A stretch of DNA of 64,000 nucleotides from Deltaproteobacteria bacterium (GCA_029262515.1 JAJCZH010000006.1:1-64000); one strand, 5' to 3'; counted from the stretch's first letter, positions 24,762-34,451 are shown. Notes: generated by a model not told the origin, from the letters alone. Translations and numbers: made by a program.

Positions 24762-24947
24762 TTGGCTAAGAAGTCGCTTATAGCTAAGGCCAAGAAGAAG
24801 CAGAAGTTCAAGGTCAGGGAGTATTCCAGGTGTCCGATATGCGGAAGGTCACGGGCGTACTACAGGAAGTTCGATATGTGCAGAATCTGCCTGAGGAGCA
24901 TGGCGTTAAAGGGCCTTCTTCCCGGTGTAGTCAAGTCGAGCTGGTAG
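24762..24947 (+). CDS. rpsN: 30S ribosomal protein S14, type Z (zinc form)
   Basis: This is the short, zinc-binding S14 of 61 residues, with the cysteine quartet [20 protein letters not shown]. It starts at TTG 24762 with GGGAGG upstream, giving [21 protein letters not shown]. The long zinc-free S14 of enteric bacteria is absent here. It lies between rplE and rpsH as usual. Confidence 0.96.
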   Translation: MAKKSLIAKAKKKQKFKVREYSRCPICGRSRAYYRKFDMCRICLRSMALKGLLPGVVKSSW

Positions 24948-24988
24948 AAATTAACCGGTTCAAGAAATTTAGTCGGAGATTATAAAAG

Positions 24989-25387
24989 ATGGCAATGACA
25001 GACCCAGTAGCGGATATGCTGACCAGAATCCGTAATGCCCTGCAGGCCCGTCACTCTGAGATAAAGCTTCCGTCCTCCACTCTGAAGGTCGAGATAGCCA
25101 GAATTCTCAAGGAGGAGGGTTACGTAAAGGACTATCGCGTCTCTACCGGAGACGAGAGGCCCCAGCTCGGAATACTGCTCAAGTATACTTCTGACAAGAA
25201 GGCTACCATAACAAGTATCAAGAGGGTCAGCAAGCCCGGCCTCAGAATCTATGTCAACAGCCAGAAGATTCCGAGGGTTCTCAACGGACTCGGCGTAGCG
25301 ATCGTCTCCACCTCAAGAGGTGTTATGACCGATAAGAACGCTCGCGAGGTCGGCGTAGGCGGAGAGGTTCTCTGCACGGTTTACTAG
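24989..25387 (+). CDS. rpsH: 30S ribosomal protein S8
   Basis: S8 binds the central domain of 16S rRNA and in E. coli represses the spc operon. The 132 residues begin with MTDPVADMLTRIRNA (a second ATG at 24995 would remove MA) and end with the signature STSRGVMTDKNAREVGVGGEVLCTVY. GGAG lies upstream. Confidence 0.96.
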   Translation: MAMTDPVADMLTRIRNALQARHSEIKLPSSTLKVEIARILKEEGYVKDYRVSTGDERPQLGILLKYTSDKKATITSIKRVSKPGLRIYVNSQKIPRVLNGLGVAIVSTSRGVMTDKNAREVGVGGEVLCTVY

Positions 25388-25459
25388 AGAGTAGATAGCG
25401 CTTAAAGTCGTATTAGATCTTTTTAGATACATTTTTTACGGATTAAGAGGAATAGAGAT

Positions 25460-26002
25460 ATGTCCAGGATAGGTATACAGCCGGTAGATCTGCCGGACGG
25501 AGTCAAGGCTACGCTTGACGGTAGTACTTTAACGGTACGGGGCAAAGGCGGCGAACTGAAGCAGGATATCAAAAGTGAGATATCTGTTGAGATCGCTGAA
25601 GGCAGTATTACCGTAAAGCGTGCAAATGATACAAGGCAAGTTCGTGCTTTTCACGGACTATTTAGAAGCCTTGTAGCCAATATGGTACAAGGTGTTTCGG
25701 TCGGTTTCGAGAAGAAGCTCGATATTGTTGGAGTTGGATACAGGGCGGATGTACAGGGCTCGGTAATGAACCTCGCACTCGGGTATTCGCATCCGATCAA
25801 ATACGATCTCCCTAAGGGTATAAAGGCCACGGTAGACAAGCAGAACAGCATACTTATTCAGGGCGCCGACAAGCAGATGGTCGGTCAGGTTGCAGCGGAT
25901 ATTAGGTCGATGCGTCCCCCGGAGCCGTACAAGGGCAAGGGGATAAAGTACTCGGATGAAATTATAAGAAGAAAAGCCGGTAAAGCCGGTAAGGGCGCGT
26001 GA
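25460..26002 (+). CDS. rplF: 50S ribosomal protein L6
   Basis: L6 lies near the sarcin-ricin loop. The 180-residue length is normal. [14 protein letters not shown] opens the first of two similar domains, and [26 protein letters not shown] is the C-terminal signature. AAGAGG precedes the ATG. rplR follows after 7 bases. Confidence 0.97.
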   Translation: MSRIGIQPVDLPDGVKATLDGSTLTVRGKGGELKQDIKSEISVEIAEGSITVKRANDTRQVRAFHGLFRSLVANMVQGVSVGFEKKLDIVGVGYRADVQGSVMNLALGYSHPIKYDLPKGIKATVDKQNSILIQGADKQMVGQVAADIRSMRPPEPYKGKGIKYSDEIIRRKAGKAGKGA

Positions 26003-26009
26003 GGATAAT

Positions 26010-26375
26010 ATGTCTGGTAAAGTGATTAAAAAGAGCGGCTGGCAGAGAAGAAAAGAACGTGTCAGGAAGAAGGTGCACGGAACCGCCGAAAGGCCGCGTC
26101 TGAGTGTTTTCAGGTCGAACAAGCATACATATGCCCAGTTGATAGACGATTCGGCCAAGAGAACCATAGCGGCAGCTTCGAGTGAAAATAATACGCTTAA
26201 CGCCGATGCAAAGGCGAATAAGACCGAAAAGGCCAAGAAGGTCGGCGCTATCGTTGCAGAACTTGCCATCAAGAGCGGCGTAACGAGCGTAGTCTTCGAC
26301 CGTAACGGTTATCTTTACCACGGACGCGTTAAAGCGCTGGCCGAAGGCGCGCGCGAGGCCGGATTAAAGTTCTAA
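26010..26375 (+). CDS. rplR: 50S ribosomal protein L18
   Basis: L18 carries 5S rRNA with L5. The 121 residues include [29 protein letters not shown] and the C-terminal signature [37 protein letters not shown] upstream provides the ribosome-binding site. A 110-base gap to rpsE contains no gene. Confidence 0.96.
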   Translation: MSGKVIKKSGWQRRKERVRKKVHGTAERPRLSVFRSNKHTYAQLIDDSAKRTIAAASSENNTLNADAKANKTEKAKKVGAIVAELAIKSGVTSVVFDRNGYLYHGRVKALAEGAREAGLKF

Positions 26376-26485
26376 CGCCGGTTGATACTTGTTTTTATCA
26401 TAGCAACTATTTTCGCGGTAGGTAATCGAGTCAGAACTTTTGTAATGAATAGATTGTAGTTAAGATAAATTAGGAGGAGCTTTCT

Positions 26486-26986
26486 TTGGAAAAGAGTGTA
26501 CCGGCTGAAGGGGAACTGAGAGACAAGCTAGTCTACCTCAACAGGGTGGCGAAGGTTGTCAAGGGCGGTAAGCGTTTCAGCTTCAGCGCCATAGTAGTGG
26601 TTGGCGACGGCGCTGGGCGCGTAGGCGCCGGTCTCGGCAAGGCCAACGAAGTGCCCGAGGCTATACGCAAGGCGATAGAGTCGGCCAAGGGCTCACTCCA
26701 CACGGTTCCGCTCTCTGCAGAAGGGTCGATCCCGTTCGGTGTTATAGGTAAATTCGGCGCGGGCAGAGTTATGCTCAAGCCGGCCTCCGAGGGTACGGGA
26801 ATAATCGCCGGCGGCGCTGTCAGGGCCGTTGTCGAGGTTGCCGGGGTTCATAATATACTTACGAAATGTCTGGGTACTCATAACCCTCACAATCTGGTCA
26901 AGGCTACGATAGACGCCTTAAAACAGCTCAAAAGTCCTGAGGAGATGGCAGCGATCAGGGGTAAGAGTCTTCACGAGGTCAGATGA
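26486..26986 (+). CDS. rpsE: 30S ribosomal protein S5
   Basis: S5 acts at the mRNA entry and in accuracy. The start is TTG 26486 behind an excellent AGGAGGAGC. The 166 residues include [21 protein letters not shown] (the double-stranded RNA-binding loop) and [31 protein letters not shown]. Its stop codon overlaps the rpmD start. Confidence 0.96.
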   Translation: MEKSVPAEGELRDKLVYLNRVAKVVKGGKRFSFSAIVVVGDGAGRVGAGLGKANEVPEAIRKAIESAKGSLHTVPLSAEGSIPFGVIGKFGAGRVMLKPASEGTGIIAGGAVRAVVEVAGVHNILTKCLGTHNPHNLVKATIDALKQLKSPEEMAAIRGKSLHEVR

Positions 26987-27174
26987 TGGCAGATAAAGAT
27001 TATATAAAAGTTACGCTCATAAAGAGCGGTATAGGTTACAGCTTAAGGCAGAAGAACACCCTCAAGGGGCTCGGTCTTCATAAAATGCACAGGCCGAAGG
27101 TTCTTATGGATACCCCTGAAATCAGAGGTATGGTAAACAAGGTAATACACCTTGTGAGCGTGGAGAAGGCCTGA
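26983..27174 (+). CDS. rpmD: 50S ribosomal protein L30
   Basis: L30 is a small large-subunit protein. It has 63 residues from ATG 26983, or 62 from the adjacent ATG 26986. Either start touches the rpsE stop. The sequence [28 protein letters not shown] is the family signature. The presence of L30 is informative because several phyla lack it. Confidence 0.95.
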   Translation: MMADKDYIKVTLIKSGIGYSLRQKNTLKGLGLHKMHRPKVLMDTPEIRGMVNKVIHLVSVEKA

Positions 27175-27241
27175 GCACGTAGCCGGTTGCCTGACCTGCC
27201 GCGAAGTTGGAAAACAAGAAATTTCAAGGACTATAAAAGTT

Positions 27242-27682
27242 ATGCTCGACAGATTGAGACCCCCAAAAGGGGCACAGAAAAAGAAGAAGAGGCTTGGACG
27301 CGGAATGGGATCCGGGCTCGGCAAGACCTCCGGTAAGGGGCACAAGGGTCAGAACTCGAGGTCCGGCGGCGGAGTGAAAGCCGGATTTGAAGGCGGTCAG
27401 ATGCCGCTTCACAGGCGTCTGCCAAAGCGCGGGTTTTATAACAAGTTCCAGGTCAGATCCCGCATAGTGAACCTTTCCGAGATTTCAAGAGTCTTTGAGG
27501 CCGGTTCTCCGATAGAGCCTGAAACCCTGATAGAGAAGGGTCTTATAAAGGCACGCGGCGGTCCGGTAAAGGTGCTCGGCGACGGGGATGTAACCGGGGC
27601 TTACACGGTCAAGGCCAACCTTTTCAGTAAAAAGGCGATTGAGAAAATTGAGGCCGCCGGCGGTAAGGCGGAGGTAGTTTAA
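27242..27682 (+). CDS. rplO: 50S ribosomal protein L15
   Basis: L15 is a late-assembly large-subunit protein. Its 146 residues have a glycine- and lysine-rich extended N-terminus (KRLGRGMGSGLGKTSGKGHKGQNSRSGG) and a globular C-terminal half ending with EKIEAAGGKAEVV. GGAGG inside its 3' end is the ribosome-binding site for secY, 2 bases downstream. Confidence 0.96.
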   Translation: MLDRLRPPKGAQKKKKRLGRGMGSGLGKTSGKGHKGQNSRSGGGVKAGFEGGQMPLHRRLPKRGFYNKFQVRSRIVNLSEISRVFEAGSPIEPETLIEKGLIKARGGPVKVLGDGDVTGAYTVKANLFSKKAIEKIEAAGGKAEVV

Positions 27683-27684
27683 GA

Positions 27685-28986
27685 GTGGCTGCCCCTACCG
27701 CGAAAAAGGCACAATCCTCAGAGCTTAAGCGCAGGATAATCATAACCCTGTTTTTGCTCGCGGTCTTCAGGGTAGGAGTCTTTATACCGACCCCCGGAAT
27801 CGATGCCGAAGCACTTTCCGGCTTCTTCCAGTCCGCGAGCGGCACGTTACTCGACTTTGCCACCATGTTTACCGGAGGCGCGTTGGAGCGTTTCAGCGTT
27901 TTTGCCCTCGGTATCATGCCGTACATCAGCGCCTCGATTATCTTGCAGCTATTGACTGTAGTAGTGCCGACGCTTGAGAAGCTCTCAAAAGAGGGCGAAA
28001 GCGGCAAGAGGACCATCACCCAGTATACGCGTTATCTCACTATCGTGCTCAGCGTAATACAGGGTATGATGATAGCTATCGGGCTTGAGAGCATGAGCGG
28101 CCCGGCCGGAGAGCCTATAGTACTCGCGGCAGGCTGGTCGTTCCGCCTTATGACGGTAATTACACTCACGGCAGGCACCTCGTTCCTGATGTGGGTAGGC
28201 GAGCAGATTACAGAGCGCGGTATAGGTAACGGTATCTCGCTGATAATATTTGTTGGTATCGTTGCTAACCTGCCTTCGGCTGTTAATAACACCTATGCGC
28301 TTGCCAAGGCAGGGGAAATGAGCCCGATCTTCCTGCTCTTCCTAGCGTTCTTGATGATAGCGGTAGTCGCCTTTATCGTCTTTATGGAAACCGGGCAACG
28401 GCGAATTCCTATTCAGTACCCGAAGAGGGTGGTCGGGCGCAAGGTGCTCGGTGGCGGTACTCAACACCTGCCCCTTAAGGTCAACTCGGCCGGAGTTATA
28501 CCGCCGATATTCGCTTCGTCAATAATCGTTTTTCCGGCAACCGTCGTAAGCTTTGTCGATATACCGGCCATGAAGACAGTGGCGGACAGCTTAAATCCCG
28601 GCGGGTTGCTTTACAACGTACTCTTTGTTGCTGCCGTAATCTTCTTCACGTACTTTTATACGGCAGTACAGTTTAACCCGAAGGACGTTGCCGACAACCT
28701 TAAGAAGCAGGGCGGTTTCGTGCCTGGTATACGTCCCGGACCGAATACGGCAGAATATATAGATACCGTACTCTCAAGGCTTACGCTCTGGGGGTCTTTG
28801 TACCTTGCGGTTGTCTGTGTGTTGCCGTCCATACTTGTATCTCAGTTTAACGCACCGTTCTACTTCGGTGGCACGGCGTTGCTTATAGTTGTAGGTGTGG
28901 CAATGGATACGGCGCAGCAGATAGAGTCTCATATGCTTTCGCGCAGCTACGACGGCCTTCTTAAAAAGGGCAAGATAAAGAAGTAA
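27685..28986 (+). CDS. secY: Preprotein translocase subunit SecY
   Basis: SecY is the protein-conducting channel in the inner membrane. The start is GTG 27685, two bases after rplO. The 433 residues form ten predicted transmembrane helices. Family motifs include the plug region after FxxGVFIPTPGID, GIMPYISASIILQLL, and the cytosolic loop with QRRIPIQYPKR. Its partner SecE is at 768. Confidence 0.97.
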   Translation: MAAPTAKKAQSSELKRRIIITLFLLAVFRVGVFIPTPGIDAEALSGFFQSASGTLLDFATMFTGGALERFSVFALGIMPYISASIILQLLTVVVPTLEKLSKEGESGKRTITQYTRYLTIVLSVIQGMMIAIGLESMSGPAGEPIVLAAGWSFRLMTVITLTAGTSFLMWVGEQITERGIGNGISLIIFVGIVANLPSAVNNTYALAKAGEMSPIFLLFLAFLMIAVVAFIVFMETGQRRIPIQYPKRVVGRKVLGGGTQHLPLKVNSAGVIPPIFASSIIVFPATVVSFVDIPAMKTVADSLNPGGLLYNVLFVAAVIFFTYFYTAVQFNPKDVADNLKKQGGFVPGIRPGPNTAEYIDTVLSRLTLWGSLYLAVVCVLPSILVSQFNAPFYFGGTALLIVVGVAMDTAQQIESHMLSRSYDGLLKKGKIKK

Positions 28987-28996
28987 GGTGGCGACC

Positions 28997-29659
28997 ATGA
29001 GCGACATGATACTTTTAGGCGCACCCGGAGCCGGTAAGGGAACTCAAGGAGTCAACCTCTCCAAGCTCTATTCCATACCGCAGATATCGACCGGGGATAT
29101 TCTTAGAGAGAACGTTCGTAACAAGACTCCGCTAGGCGCCAAGGCCAAAGGTTTTATGGACAGAGGCGCACTCGTAACCGACGAAATTGTCGTGGACATG
29201 GTTATCGACAGGATTGCTAAACCGGATTGCGCGAATGGTTTTATGCTAGACGGTTTTCCGCGCAATATGGCTCAGGCCGAAGCGCTTGAGGCTATGCTCT
29301 CGAAGATGGAACGAGAGATCGACCACGTTATAGGTATTGAGGTACCTAACAAGGAGCTTTTAAGAAGGCTCACCGGCCGAAGAGTCTGCAGAAAATGCTC
29401 GGCAAGTTACCATGTAATCTTCTCTCCGCCGCTCAATATAGGAATGTGCGACAAGTGCGGAGATGAAATATATCAGCGCGACGACGACAAGGAAGATACT
29501 ATTGCCGAACGGCTAAAGGTGTACGAAGAAGAGACCCACCCTCTGATCAGCTACTATACGGAAAAAGGGCTGTACAGGGCTATAGACGGTATAGGCGGAG
29601 TGGATAGCATCACGGACTCCATTACAGAGGCCATAGACAGAGCCAGTGATAATTCTTAA
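28997..29659 (+). CDS. adk: Adenylate kinase, zinc-LID form
   Basis: This enzyme interconverts ATP plus AMP and two ADP. The start at ATG 28997 is chosen because AAGGTGG (28985-28991) is 5 bases upstream. A GTG at 28988 would overlap that site. The protein is then 220 residues with P-loop GAPGAGKGTQ. The long LID carries four cysteines (CRKC and CDKC), so it binds zinc. DGFPRN is intact. Its end overlaps map by 14 bases. Confidence 0.96.
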   Translation: MSDMILLGAPGAGKGTQGVNLSKLYSIPQISTGDILRENVRNKTPLGAKAKGFMDRGALVTDEIVVDMVIDRIAKPDCANGFMLDGFPRNMAQAEALEAMLSKMEREIDHVIGIEVPNKELLRRLTGRRVCRKCSASYHVIFSPPLNIGMCDKCGDEIYQRDDDKEDTIAERLKVYEEETHPLISYYTEKGLYRAIDGIGGVDSITDSITEAIDRASDNS

Positions 29660-30395
29660 GACACCGTCTGAGATTGAACGTATGCGCCGAAGCAACGTGA
29701 TCGTGGCAGAGATTCACCAGCTGCTTCGCGAGATGGTAAGGCCCGGCATAACGACGATGGATCTTGAACGGGTCGCCGAGGAAGAGACTCTGAAGAGGGG
29801 CGCTGTTCCGGCCTTCAAGGGTTACTCCGGGTATCCGTACTGCCTCTGTACATCCGTGAACGAAGAGGTTGTTCACGGTATGCCGTCGGAAAAGAAGGTT
29901 CTTCAAGAGGGTGACATCCTCTCGGTAGATTTCGGTGTTCTTCTCGACGGTTATTTTGGTGACGCCGCTATTACGCACCCGGTCGGTTCAATATCCGAAG
30001 AGGCCGCAAAACTTGTTAAAGTAACCGAAGAATCGCTCGGCAAAGCCATTGAGGCTTGTAAAGTCGGCAACAGGTTATATGATATCTCGCATGCAGTACA
30101 GTCCCACGTTGAGAAAGAAGGTTTTTCGGTAGTAAGGGACTTTGTAGGCCACGGCATAGGGCAGGAGCTGCACGAAGCCCCGCAGGTACCGAACTTCGGA
30201 GACCCGGGAATGGGGCCGAGGCTTAAGGCCGGAATGGTTCTTGCCATTGAGCCGATGATTAATATTGGTGGTCATGGCGTAAGGGTTTTAGAGGACGGCT
30301 GGACGGCTATAACTACCGACGGCAGCCTGTCGGCACACTTTGAGCACAGTATCGCGATTACGGACAACGGTCCATATGTACTGAGCAGGCTTTGA
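29646..30395 (+). CDS. map: Methionine aminopeptidase, type I
   Basis: This metalloenzyme removes the initiator methionine from nascent chains. It starts at GTG 29646, 14 bases inside the end of adk, giving 249 residues beginning MIILKTPSEIERMRRS. Metal ligands are in DFGVLLDGYFGDAA, FVGHGIGQELHEAP and the E of AIEPM and FEHSIAIT. There is no SRC-type N-terminal extension. The adk-map-infA order is standard for the spc/alpha junction. Confidence 0.96.
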   Translation: MIILKTPSEIERMRRSNVIVAEIHQLLREMVRPGITTMDLERVAEEETLKRGAVPAFKGYSGYPYCLCTSVNEEVVHGMPSEKKVLQEGDILSVDFGVLLDGYFGDAAITHPVGSISEEAAKLVKVTEESLGKAIEACKVGNRLYDISHAVQSHVEKEGFSVVRDFVGHGIGQELHEAPQVPNFGDPGMGPRLKAGMVLAIEPMINIGGHGVRVLEDGWTAITTDGSLSAHFEHSIAITDNGPYVLSRL

Positions 30396-30414
30396 TCTGA
30401 AGTAAGAGGGTATA

Positions 30415-30633
30415 ATGGCAAAGGAAGAGGCTATACAGGTAGAGGGTACGGTTTTAGAGACCCTGCCAAACGCCATGTTCACCGTAGAGCTTGAGAACGA
30501 TCATAAGGTTCTGGCTCACGTGTCTGGCAAGATGAGGATGCACTTCATCAAGATACTGCCTGGCGACAAGGTTACGGTAGAGCTTTCGCCGTATGATCTG
30601 ACTCGGGGCCGTATTACCTACAGGGCCAAGTAA
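30415..30633 (+). CDS. infA: Translation initiation factor IF-1
   Basis: IF-1 blocks the A site during initiation. It has the usual 72 residues and one OB fold, with [22 protein letters not shown] and the ending [16 protein letters not shown]. The ATG at 30415 has AAGTAAGAGGGT upstream. It lies between map and rpmJ. Confidence 0.97.
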   Translation: MAKEEAIQVEGTVLETLPNAMFTVELENDHKVLAHVSGKMRMHFIKILPGDKVTVELSPYDLTRGRITYRAK

Positions 30634-30771
30634 AGTTTATCAAACGGCCTGTATGAGTTGCGGGACGTCCGAATAGAAAAGTTCCGGCGTCAGGGCAAGA
30701 GTACTGTTAACTGGACACGGATTCAGTATTTTACGAATTAATCTTTTATACAGCAGTGCAATGGTGAGACT

Positions 30772-30885
30772 ATGAAGGTAAGAAGCTCGGTAAAGAAGAT
30801 GTGTGACAAGTGCAAGATCATCAAGCGCAACGGTGTGCTGAGAGTGGTCTGCGAGAACCCGAAGCACAAGCAGAGGCAGGGTTAA
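30772..30885 (+). CDS. rpmJ: 50S ribosomal protein L36, zinc form
   Basis: The smallest ribosomal protein, 37 residues, begins [15 protein letters not shown]. The zinc ligands are two cysteines of CDKC, a third cysteine and the following histidine (CENPKH). GGTGAG precedes the ATG. It lies 138 bases after infA and 191 bases before rpsM, and is below the length cut-off of routine ORF listing. Confidence 0.96.
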   Translation: MKVRSSVKKMCDKCKIIKRNGVLRVVCENPKHKQRQG

Positions 30886-31004
30886 TAAGTAACGTTCGCC
30901 AGGTAGCCACGGAATTCGCGGTCTTTGGCGCATGCCGGTTCTTGGTAGAGATTGTTGAGTCGTAAGGCCGTAGAGGTTTCGGTTTTAATGGTAGGCTTTT
31001 ATGC

Positions 31005-31044
31005 GGGGTTCTGCAACCCCAAGCAACCTGATCAACATAGGTTG
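31005..31044 (+). promoter_or_regulatory. Two tandem hairpins in the rpsM leader
   Basis: GGGGTT (31005-31010) pairs with AACCCC (31015-31020) around CTGC. CAACCT (31024-31029) pairs with AGGTTG (31039-31044). They end 17 bases before the rpsM Shine-Dalgarno AAGGAGG. In E. coli S4 binds a pseudoknot at the equivalent place to repress the alpha operon. A similar role here is inferred, and no pseudoknot was worked out. Confidence 0.45.
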
Positions 31045-31076
31045 GCAGGAAGTATCGTTATAAGGAGGTTTTTTCA

Positions 31077-31445
31077 GTGGCCAGAATATCGGGTGTCGAT
31101 CTACCCAAGAATAAAAGAATAGATATTGCCCTTACGAGGATCTTCGGACTCGGGCGCGTCTCGGCATGCAAGATCGTTGCCGAGGCAGATGTTGCTCCTG
31201 ATATAAGGACGCAGGATCTGACAGAGTCTCAGGTTGCCGCGCTCAGGAAAGTTATAGACACCGATTATACGGTAGAAGGAGACCTGAGGAAAGAGGTCTC
31301 TCTCCATATAAAGATGTTGGTGGATATGGGTGCTTATAGGGGTGTCAGGCATAGAAAGAACCTGCCTGTACGCGGTCAGCGCACCAGTACCAACGCGCGT
31401 ACCAGGAAGGGCCCGAAAAAGGGCGCCGTTTCAGGAAAAAAATAG
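31077..31445 (+). CDS. rpsM: 30S ribosomal protein S13
   Basis: S13 contacts P-site tRNA and the large subunit. It starts at GTG 31077 behind AAGGAGG and has 122 residues. [25 protein letters not shown] and the tail [28 protein letters not shown] are family signatures. A strong terminator follows at 31518 rather than rpsK directly, which is unusual. Confidence 0.97.
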   Translation: MARISGVDLPKNKRIDIALTRIFGLGRVSACKIVAEADVAPDIRTQDLTESQVAALRKVIDTDYTVEGDLRKEVSLHIKMLVDMGAYRGVRHRKNLPVRGQRTSTNARTRKGPKKGAVSGKK

Positions 31446-31517
31446 ATAAATAACAGCTAGAAGTGTGTTATGATATTAAATTCCTGTCAGAAGCTGGGCA
31501 GAGTAAAAAAGACGGGG

Positions 31518-31546
31518 CCGGGTTCGGTACTCAGACCCGGTTTTTT
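31518..31546 (+). terminator. Intrinsic terminator between rpsM and rpsK
   Basis: CCGGGT (31518-31523) pairs with ACCCGG (31535-31540) across an 11-base loop and is followed at once by six T. This is a canonical intrinsic terminator lying 73 bases after rpsM and 57 bases before rpsK, inside what is normally one transcript. No good promoter was found between it and rpsK. Confidence 0.85.
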
Positions 31547-31602
31547 GATCGTTTTTTTATAAAGAGTAGAGTCTTATTTGAGAGCCGCTTTAGGAGGAGT
31601 AG

Positions 31603-31986
31603 ATGGCGAAAGTTAAAGGTAAAAAGAAGGAAAAAAGGTTGGTAGCAAGGGGCGTTGCCCATATAAAATCGACCTTTAACAATACCATGATAACCATAGC
31701 AGACCCGGCTGGAAACGTAGTGGCCTGGTCGAGTTGCGGTGCGAACGGCTTCAAGGGATCGCGCAAGGGTACGCCTTTTGCTGCTCAGGTCGCCGGAGAG
31801 ACGGTGGCTCGTAAAGCGATGGATATGGGCATGAAGAGCATTGATGTCTTTATTAACGGTCCTGGTTCAGGCAGGGAAGCAGCCTTAAGGGCGCTTCAGG
31901 CTGCAGGTTTCAGCATCGGTCTTATCCGTGACGTTACTCCGTTGCCGCATAACGGGTGCAGGCCGCCGAAAAGACGCAGGGTCTGA
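31603..31986 (+). CDS. rpsK: 30S ribosomal protein S11
   Basis: S11 forms the platform near the E site. The 127 residues begin with a lysine-rich tail ([12 protein letters not shown]). They include [27 protein letters not shown] and the C-terminal signature [28 protein letters not shown] precedes the ATG. The upstream terminator may attenuate its expression. Confidence 0.97.
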   Translation: MAKVKGKKKEKRLVARGVAHIKSTFNNTMITIADPAGNVVAWSSCGANGFKGSRKGTPFAAQVAGETVARKAMDMGMKSIDVFINGPGSGREAALRALQAAGFSIGLIRDVTPLPHNGCRPPKRRRV

Positions 31987-32036
31987 TTTTAAGAATTTTA
32001 TGAGTTAAAAGAATTAGTTAAGTAAGGGAGGAAAAG

Positions 32037-32663
32037 TTGGCCAGATATATAGGTTCTGCCTGCAAACTTTGCAGAAGAGAGGGAATGAAGCTCTTCTTTA
32101 AGTCAGACAGGTGTTATACCGACAAGTGTTCTTTCGACCGCCGCGGTTACGCCCCTGGACAACATGGGCAGTCGCGCTCAAAGACCTCTGAGTACGCTAT
32201 ACAGCTGAGAGAGAAGCAGAAGGTCAAGAGGGCTTACGGGCTTATGGAGACGCAGTTCAAGAACACCTACAAGAGGGCTGATAGGATGAAGGGCATAACC
32301 GGCGATCATCTCATCAGTCTGCTTGAGCGCAGGCTCGACAATGTCGTTTACAGGCTCGGTTTTGCCGGAAACAGACGCGAAGCCCGTATAATGGTCACGC
32401 ACGGCGCTTTCAAGGTCAATGGCAGAAAGGTCAATATCTGCTCGTACCAGGTCAAACCTAATGACACGGTAGAGGTCTCCGAGAAGAGGAGCAAACACCC
32501 GGCAGTACTGGAAAACCTTAAGACTGTCGAGCGGCGCGGCGTGCCTGAATGGCTCTCTGTTGATAAAGAGATAATGAAGGGCACCATACTGAGAGACCCG
32601 AAGAGAGACGACGTAACGTTGCCGATGAACGAACAGCTTATTGTTGAACTCTATTCCAAGTAG
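32037..32663 (+). CDS. rpsD: 30S ribosomal protein S4, zinc form
   Basis: S4 starts 30S assembly and helps accuracy at the mRNA entry. It starts at TTG 32037 behind GGGAGG and has 208 residues. The N-terminus carries four cysteines (CKLC near 9-12, then C and C near 26-31), the zinc-binding C+ form. An S4 domain with [25 protein letters not shown] is clear. Confidence 0.96.
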   Translation: MARYIGSACKLCRREGMKLFFKSDRCYTDKCSFDRRGYAPGQHGQSRSKTSEYAIQLREKQKVKRAYGLMETQFKNTYKRADRMKGITGDHLISLLERRLDNVVYRLGFAGNRREARIMVTHGAFKVNGRKVNICSYQVKPNDTVEVSEKRSKHPAVLENLKTVERRGVPEWLSVDKEIMKGTILRDPKRDDVTLPMNEQLIVELYSK

Positions 32664-32698
32664 AATAAAAGAATTATTATAAACAGTGCGGGGGCACA

Positions 32699-33721
32699 AT
32701 GCAGAGAAATTGGCGGGATCTTATAAAACCGAAGAAGCTTGAGGTAGATCAGAAAACGATTACTGACACCTACGGCAAGTTTATCGCCGAGCCGCTTGAG
32801 AGAGGTTTTGCTGTAACTCTAGGTAATTCACTGAGAAGAGTGCTTCTCTCCTCGCTTCAGGGTGCGGCAATTACGGCTGTTAAGTTCGATAACGTGCTTC
32901 ACGAGTTCTCCACGATTTCCGGCGTTAAAGAGGACGTATCCGATATTATTCTGAACTTAAAGCAGGTAAAGATCAAACTCGAGGGCGAGGGCCCGAAGAG
33001 CCTTACGCTTAAGTCGGGCGGCAAAGAGGAGCTTACTGCCGGGGATATTGACTGCGATGCGGACACAACGATACTCAACCCGGAACTCCCGATAGCGACC
33101 GTTTCCAAGGGCGCCGAGTTCAGTTGCGAACTGATCATCGATTCCGGTAAGGGGTATGCGCCTGCAGAGTTGAACGCGGATCAGCAAACGGTCGTTGGCC
33201 TTATACCGATAGATGCGATCTTCCAGCCTGTTACTCGCGTCAACTTCAACGTAACGAATGCCAGGGTCGGGCAGACTACCGACTACGACAAGCTCACGCT
33301 TGAGGTATGGACCAACGGCGCCGTAGATCCGCAGGGTGCTGTTGCCATAGCTGCAAAGATCCTCAAGGATCAGGTGAGTGTCTTTATTACGTTTGAAGAG
33401 GAAGAGGAAGTCGCCGAAGTAGAGGAGACGGAAGAGAGCGCACCGAAGTTTAGCGAGAACCTCTACAAGACAGTAGACGAACTCGAACTCTCCGTAAGGT
33501 CGGCAAACTGCCTCAAGAATGCGGATATTAAGTATATCGGCGAGATGGTTCAGAAGACCGAGGGCGAGATGCTCAGGACCAAGAACTTTGGACGCAAATC
33601 GCTAAACGAGATCAAAGAGATTCTTCGCGGCATGGGCCTCGATTTCGGTATGGTGCTTGAAGGTTTTCCGGCACGGTCCGCACTCGACGAAGTGCATCAC
33701 AATGAAAAGGAATCGGCTTAA
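32699..33721 (+). CDS. rpoA: DNA-directed RNA polymerase subunit alpha
   Basis: Alpha dimers seed polymerase assembly and contact UP elements and activators. The 340 residues have the dimerisation domain ([24 protein letters not shown] near 38-61). An acidic linker (about 234-250, [15 protein letters not shown]) follows, then the C-terminal HhH domain with [29 protein letters not shown] precedes the ATG. Confidence 0.97.
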   Translation: MQRNWRDLIKPKKLEVDQKTITDTYGKFIAEPLERGFAVTLGNSLRRVLLSSLQGAAITAVKFDNVLHEFSTISGVKEDVSDIILNLKQVKIKLEGEGPKSLTLKSGGKEELTAGDIDCDADTTILNPELPIATVSKGAEFSCELIIDSGKGYAPAELNADQQTVVGLIPIDAIFQPVTRVNFNVTNARVGQTTDYDKLTLEVWTNGAVDPQGAVAIAAKILKDQVSVFITFEEEEEVAEVEETEESAPKFSENLYKTVDELELSVRSANCLKNADIKYIGEMVQKTEGEMLRTKNFGRKSLNEIKEILRGMGLDFGMVLEGFPARSALDEVHHNEKESA

Positions 33722-33733
33722 AGGTATTTTCTT

Positions 33734-34273
33734 ATGAGACACAATAGAGATAAAAAGAATTTTTCCAGGCAGGGCGGTCATCTGAGATGCATGCTCGCTA
33801 ACATGACCAACGACCTTATTGTTGAGGGCAGAATAAAGACCACAACACCGAAGGCGAAGGTTTTGCGCAGTTACGTTGAAAAGATGATTACGCTCGGCAA
33901 GGCCGGTACGGTAGCATCGAGACGCAGAGCGATGGCCTTTATGAGGAGCAAGAGCGCGGTGCATAAGCTCTTTACCGAGGTTGCTCCCCGTTTTACGGAA
34001 CGTCCCGGCGGTTATACCCGCATTATGAAGTACGGCTTCAGAGACGGCGATTGTGCCCCGATGTCGATTATCGAGCTTGTTGAGGATAAGGTCACGAAGG
34101 CGAAGAAGAAGCCGGCAAAGAAGGTAGCTGTTAAGAAGGCGGAAGCCGCGCCAAAGGCAGCAAAACCTAAAGCTGAGGCAAAGCCAAAAGCTAAAGCCAA
34201 ACCAAAGGCAGAACCCAAGCCAAAGGCAGAGATAAAAGCTGCAAAGAAGGCGGGTGCAAAGAGCGAAGAGTAG
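33734..34273 (+). CDS. rplQ: 50S ribosomal protein L17 with long Lys/Ala/Pro tail
   Basis: L17 sits by the tunnel exit. Residues 1-120 are a complete L17 (MRHNRDKKNFSRQGGHLRCMLANM...). Residues 121-179 add about 59 residues made almost only of Lys, Ala, Pro and Glu, in loose KPKAEAKPKA repeats. Typical bacterial L17 is about 115-130 residues, so the tail is an extension, probably disordered and RNA-binding or exposed near the tunnel. It is the last gene of the alpha cluster and is followed by a terminator. Confidence 0.95.
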   Translation: MRHNRDKKNFSRQGGHLRCMLANMTNDLIVEGRIKTTTPKAKVLRSYVEKMITLGKAGTVASRRRAMAFMRSKSAVHKLFTEVAPRFTERPGGYTRIMKYGFRDGDCAPMSIIELVEDKVTKAKKKPAKKVAVKKAEAAPKAAKPKAEAKPKAKAKPKAEPKPKAEIKAAKKAGAKSEE

Positions 34274-34363
34274 CTCTTTTTTTCCCGATGCGCTCACAGC
34301 GCTACTTAGTAACGGTGTGTGAGTTCTTTGAAGGTATGTTTGGGTGAGGCTTGAAAATTAGAG

Positions 34364-34404
34364 AAAGACCGGCAGAGGCTTCAGCCCCTTGCCGGTCTTT
34401 TTTT
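34364..34404 (+). terminator. Intrinsic terminator at the end of the ribosomal supercluster
   Basis: AAAGACCGGCA (34364-34374) pairs with TGCCGGTCTTT (34390-34400) across a 15-base loop, and the T-run continues to 34404. It lies 90 bases after rplQ and separates the plus-strand cluster from the minus-strand genes at 34452. The A-rich 5' side could also terminate on the minus strand. Confidence 0.9.
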
Positions 34405-34451
34405 CTTGTTTCAGGTTTCCGGTAGATTCTTGAGGGCTGAGTGTGGCGCTT

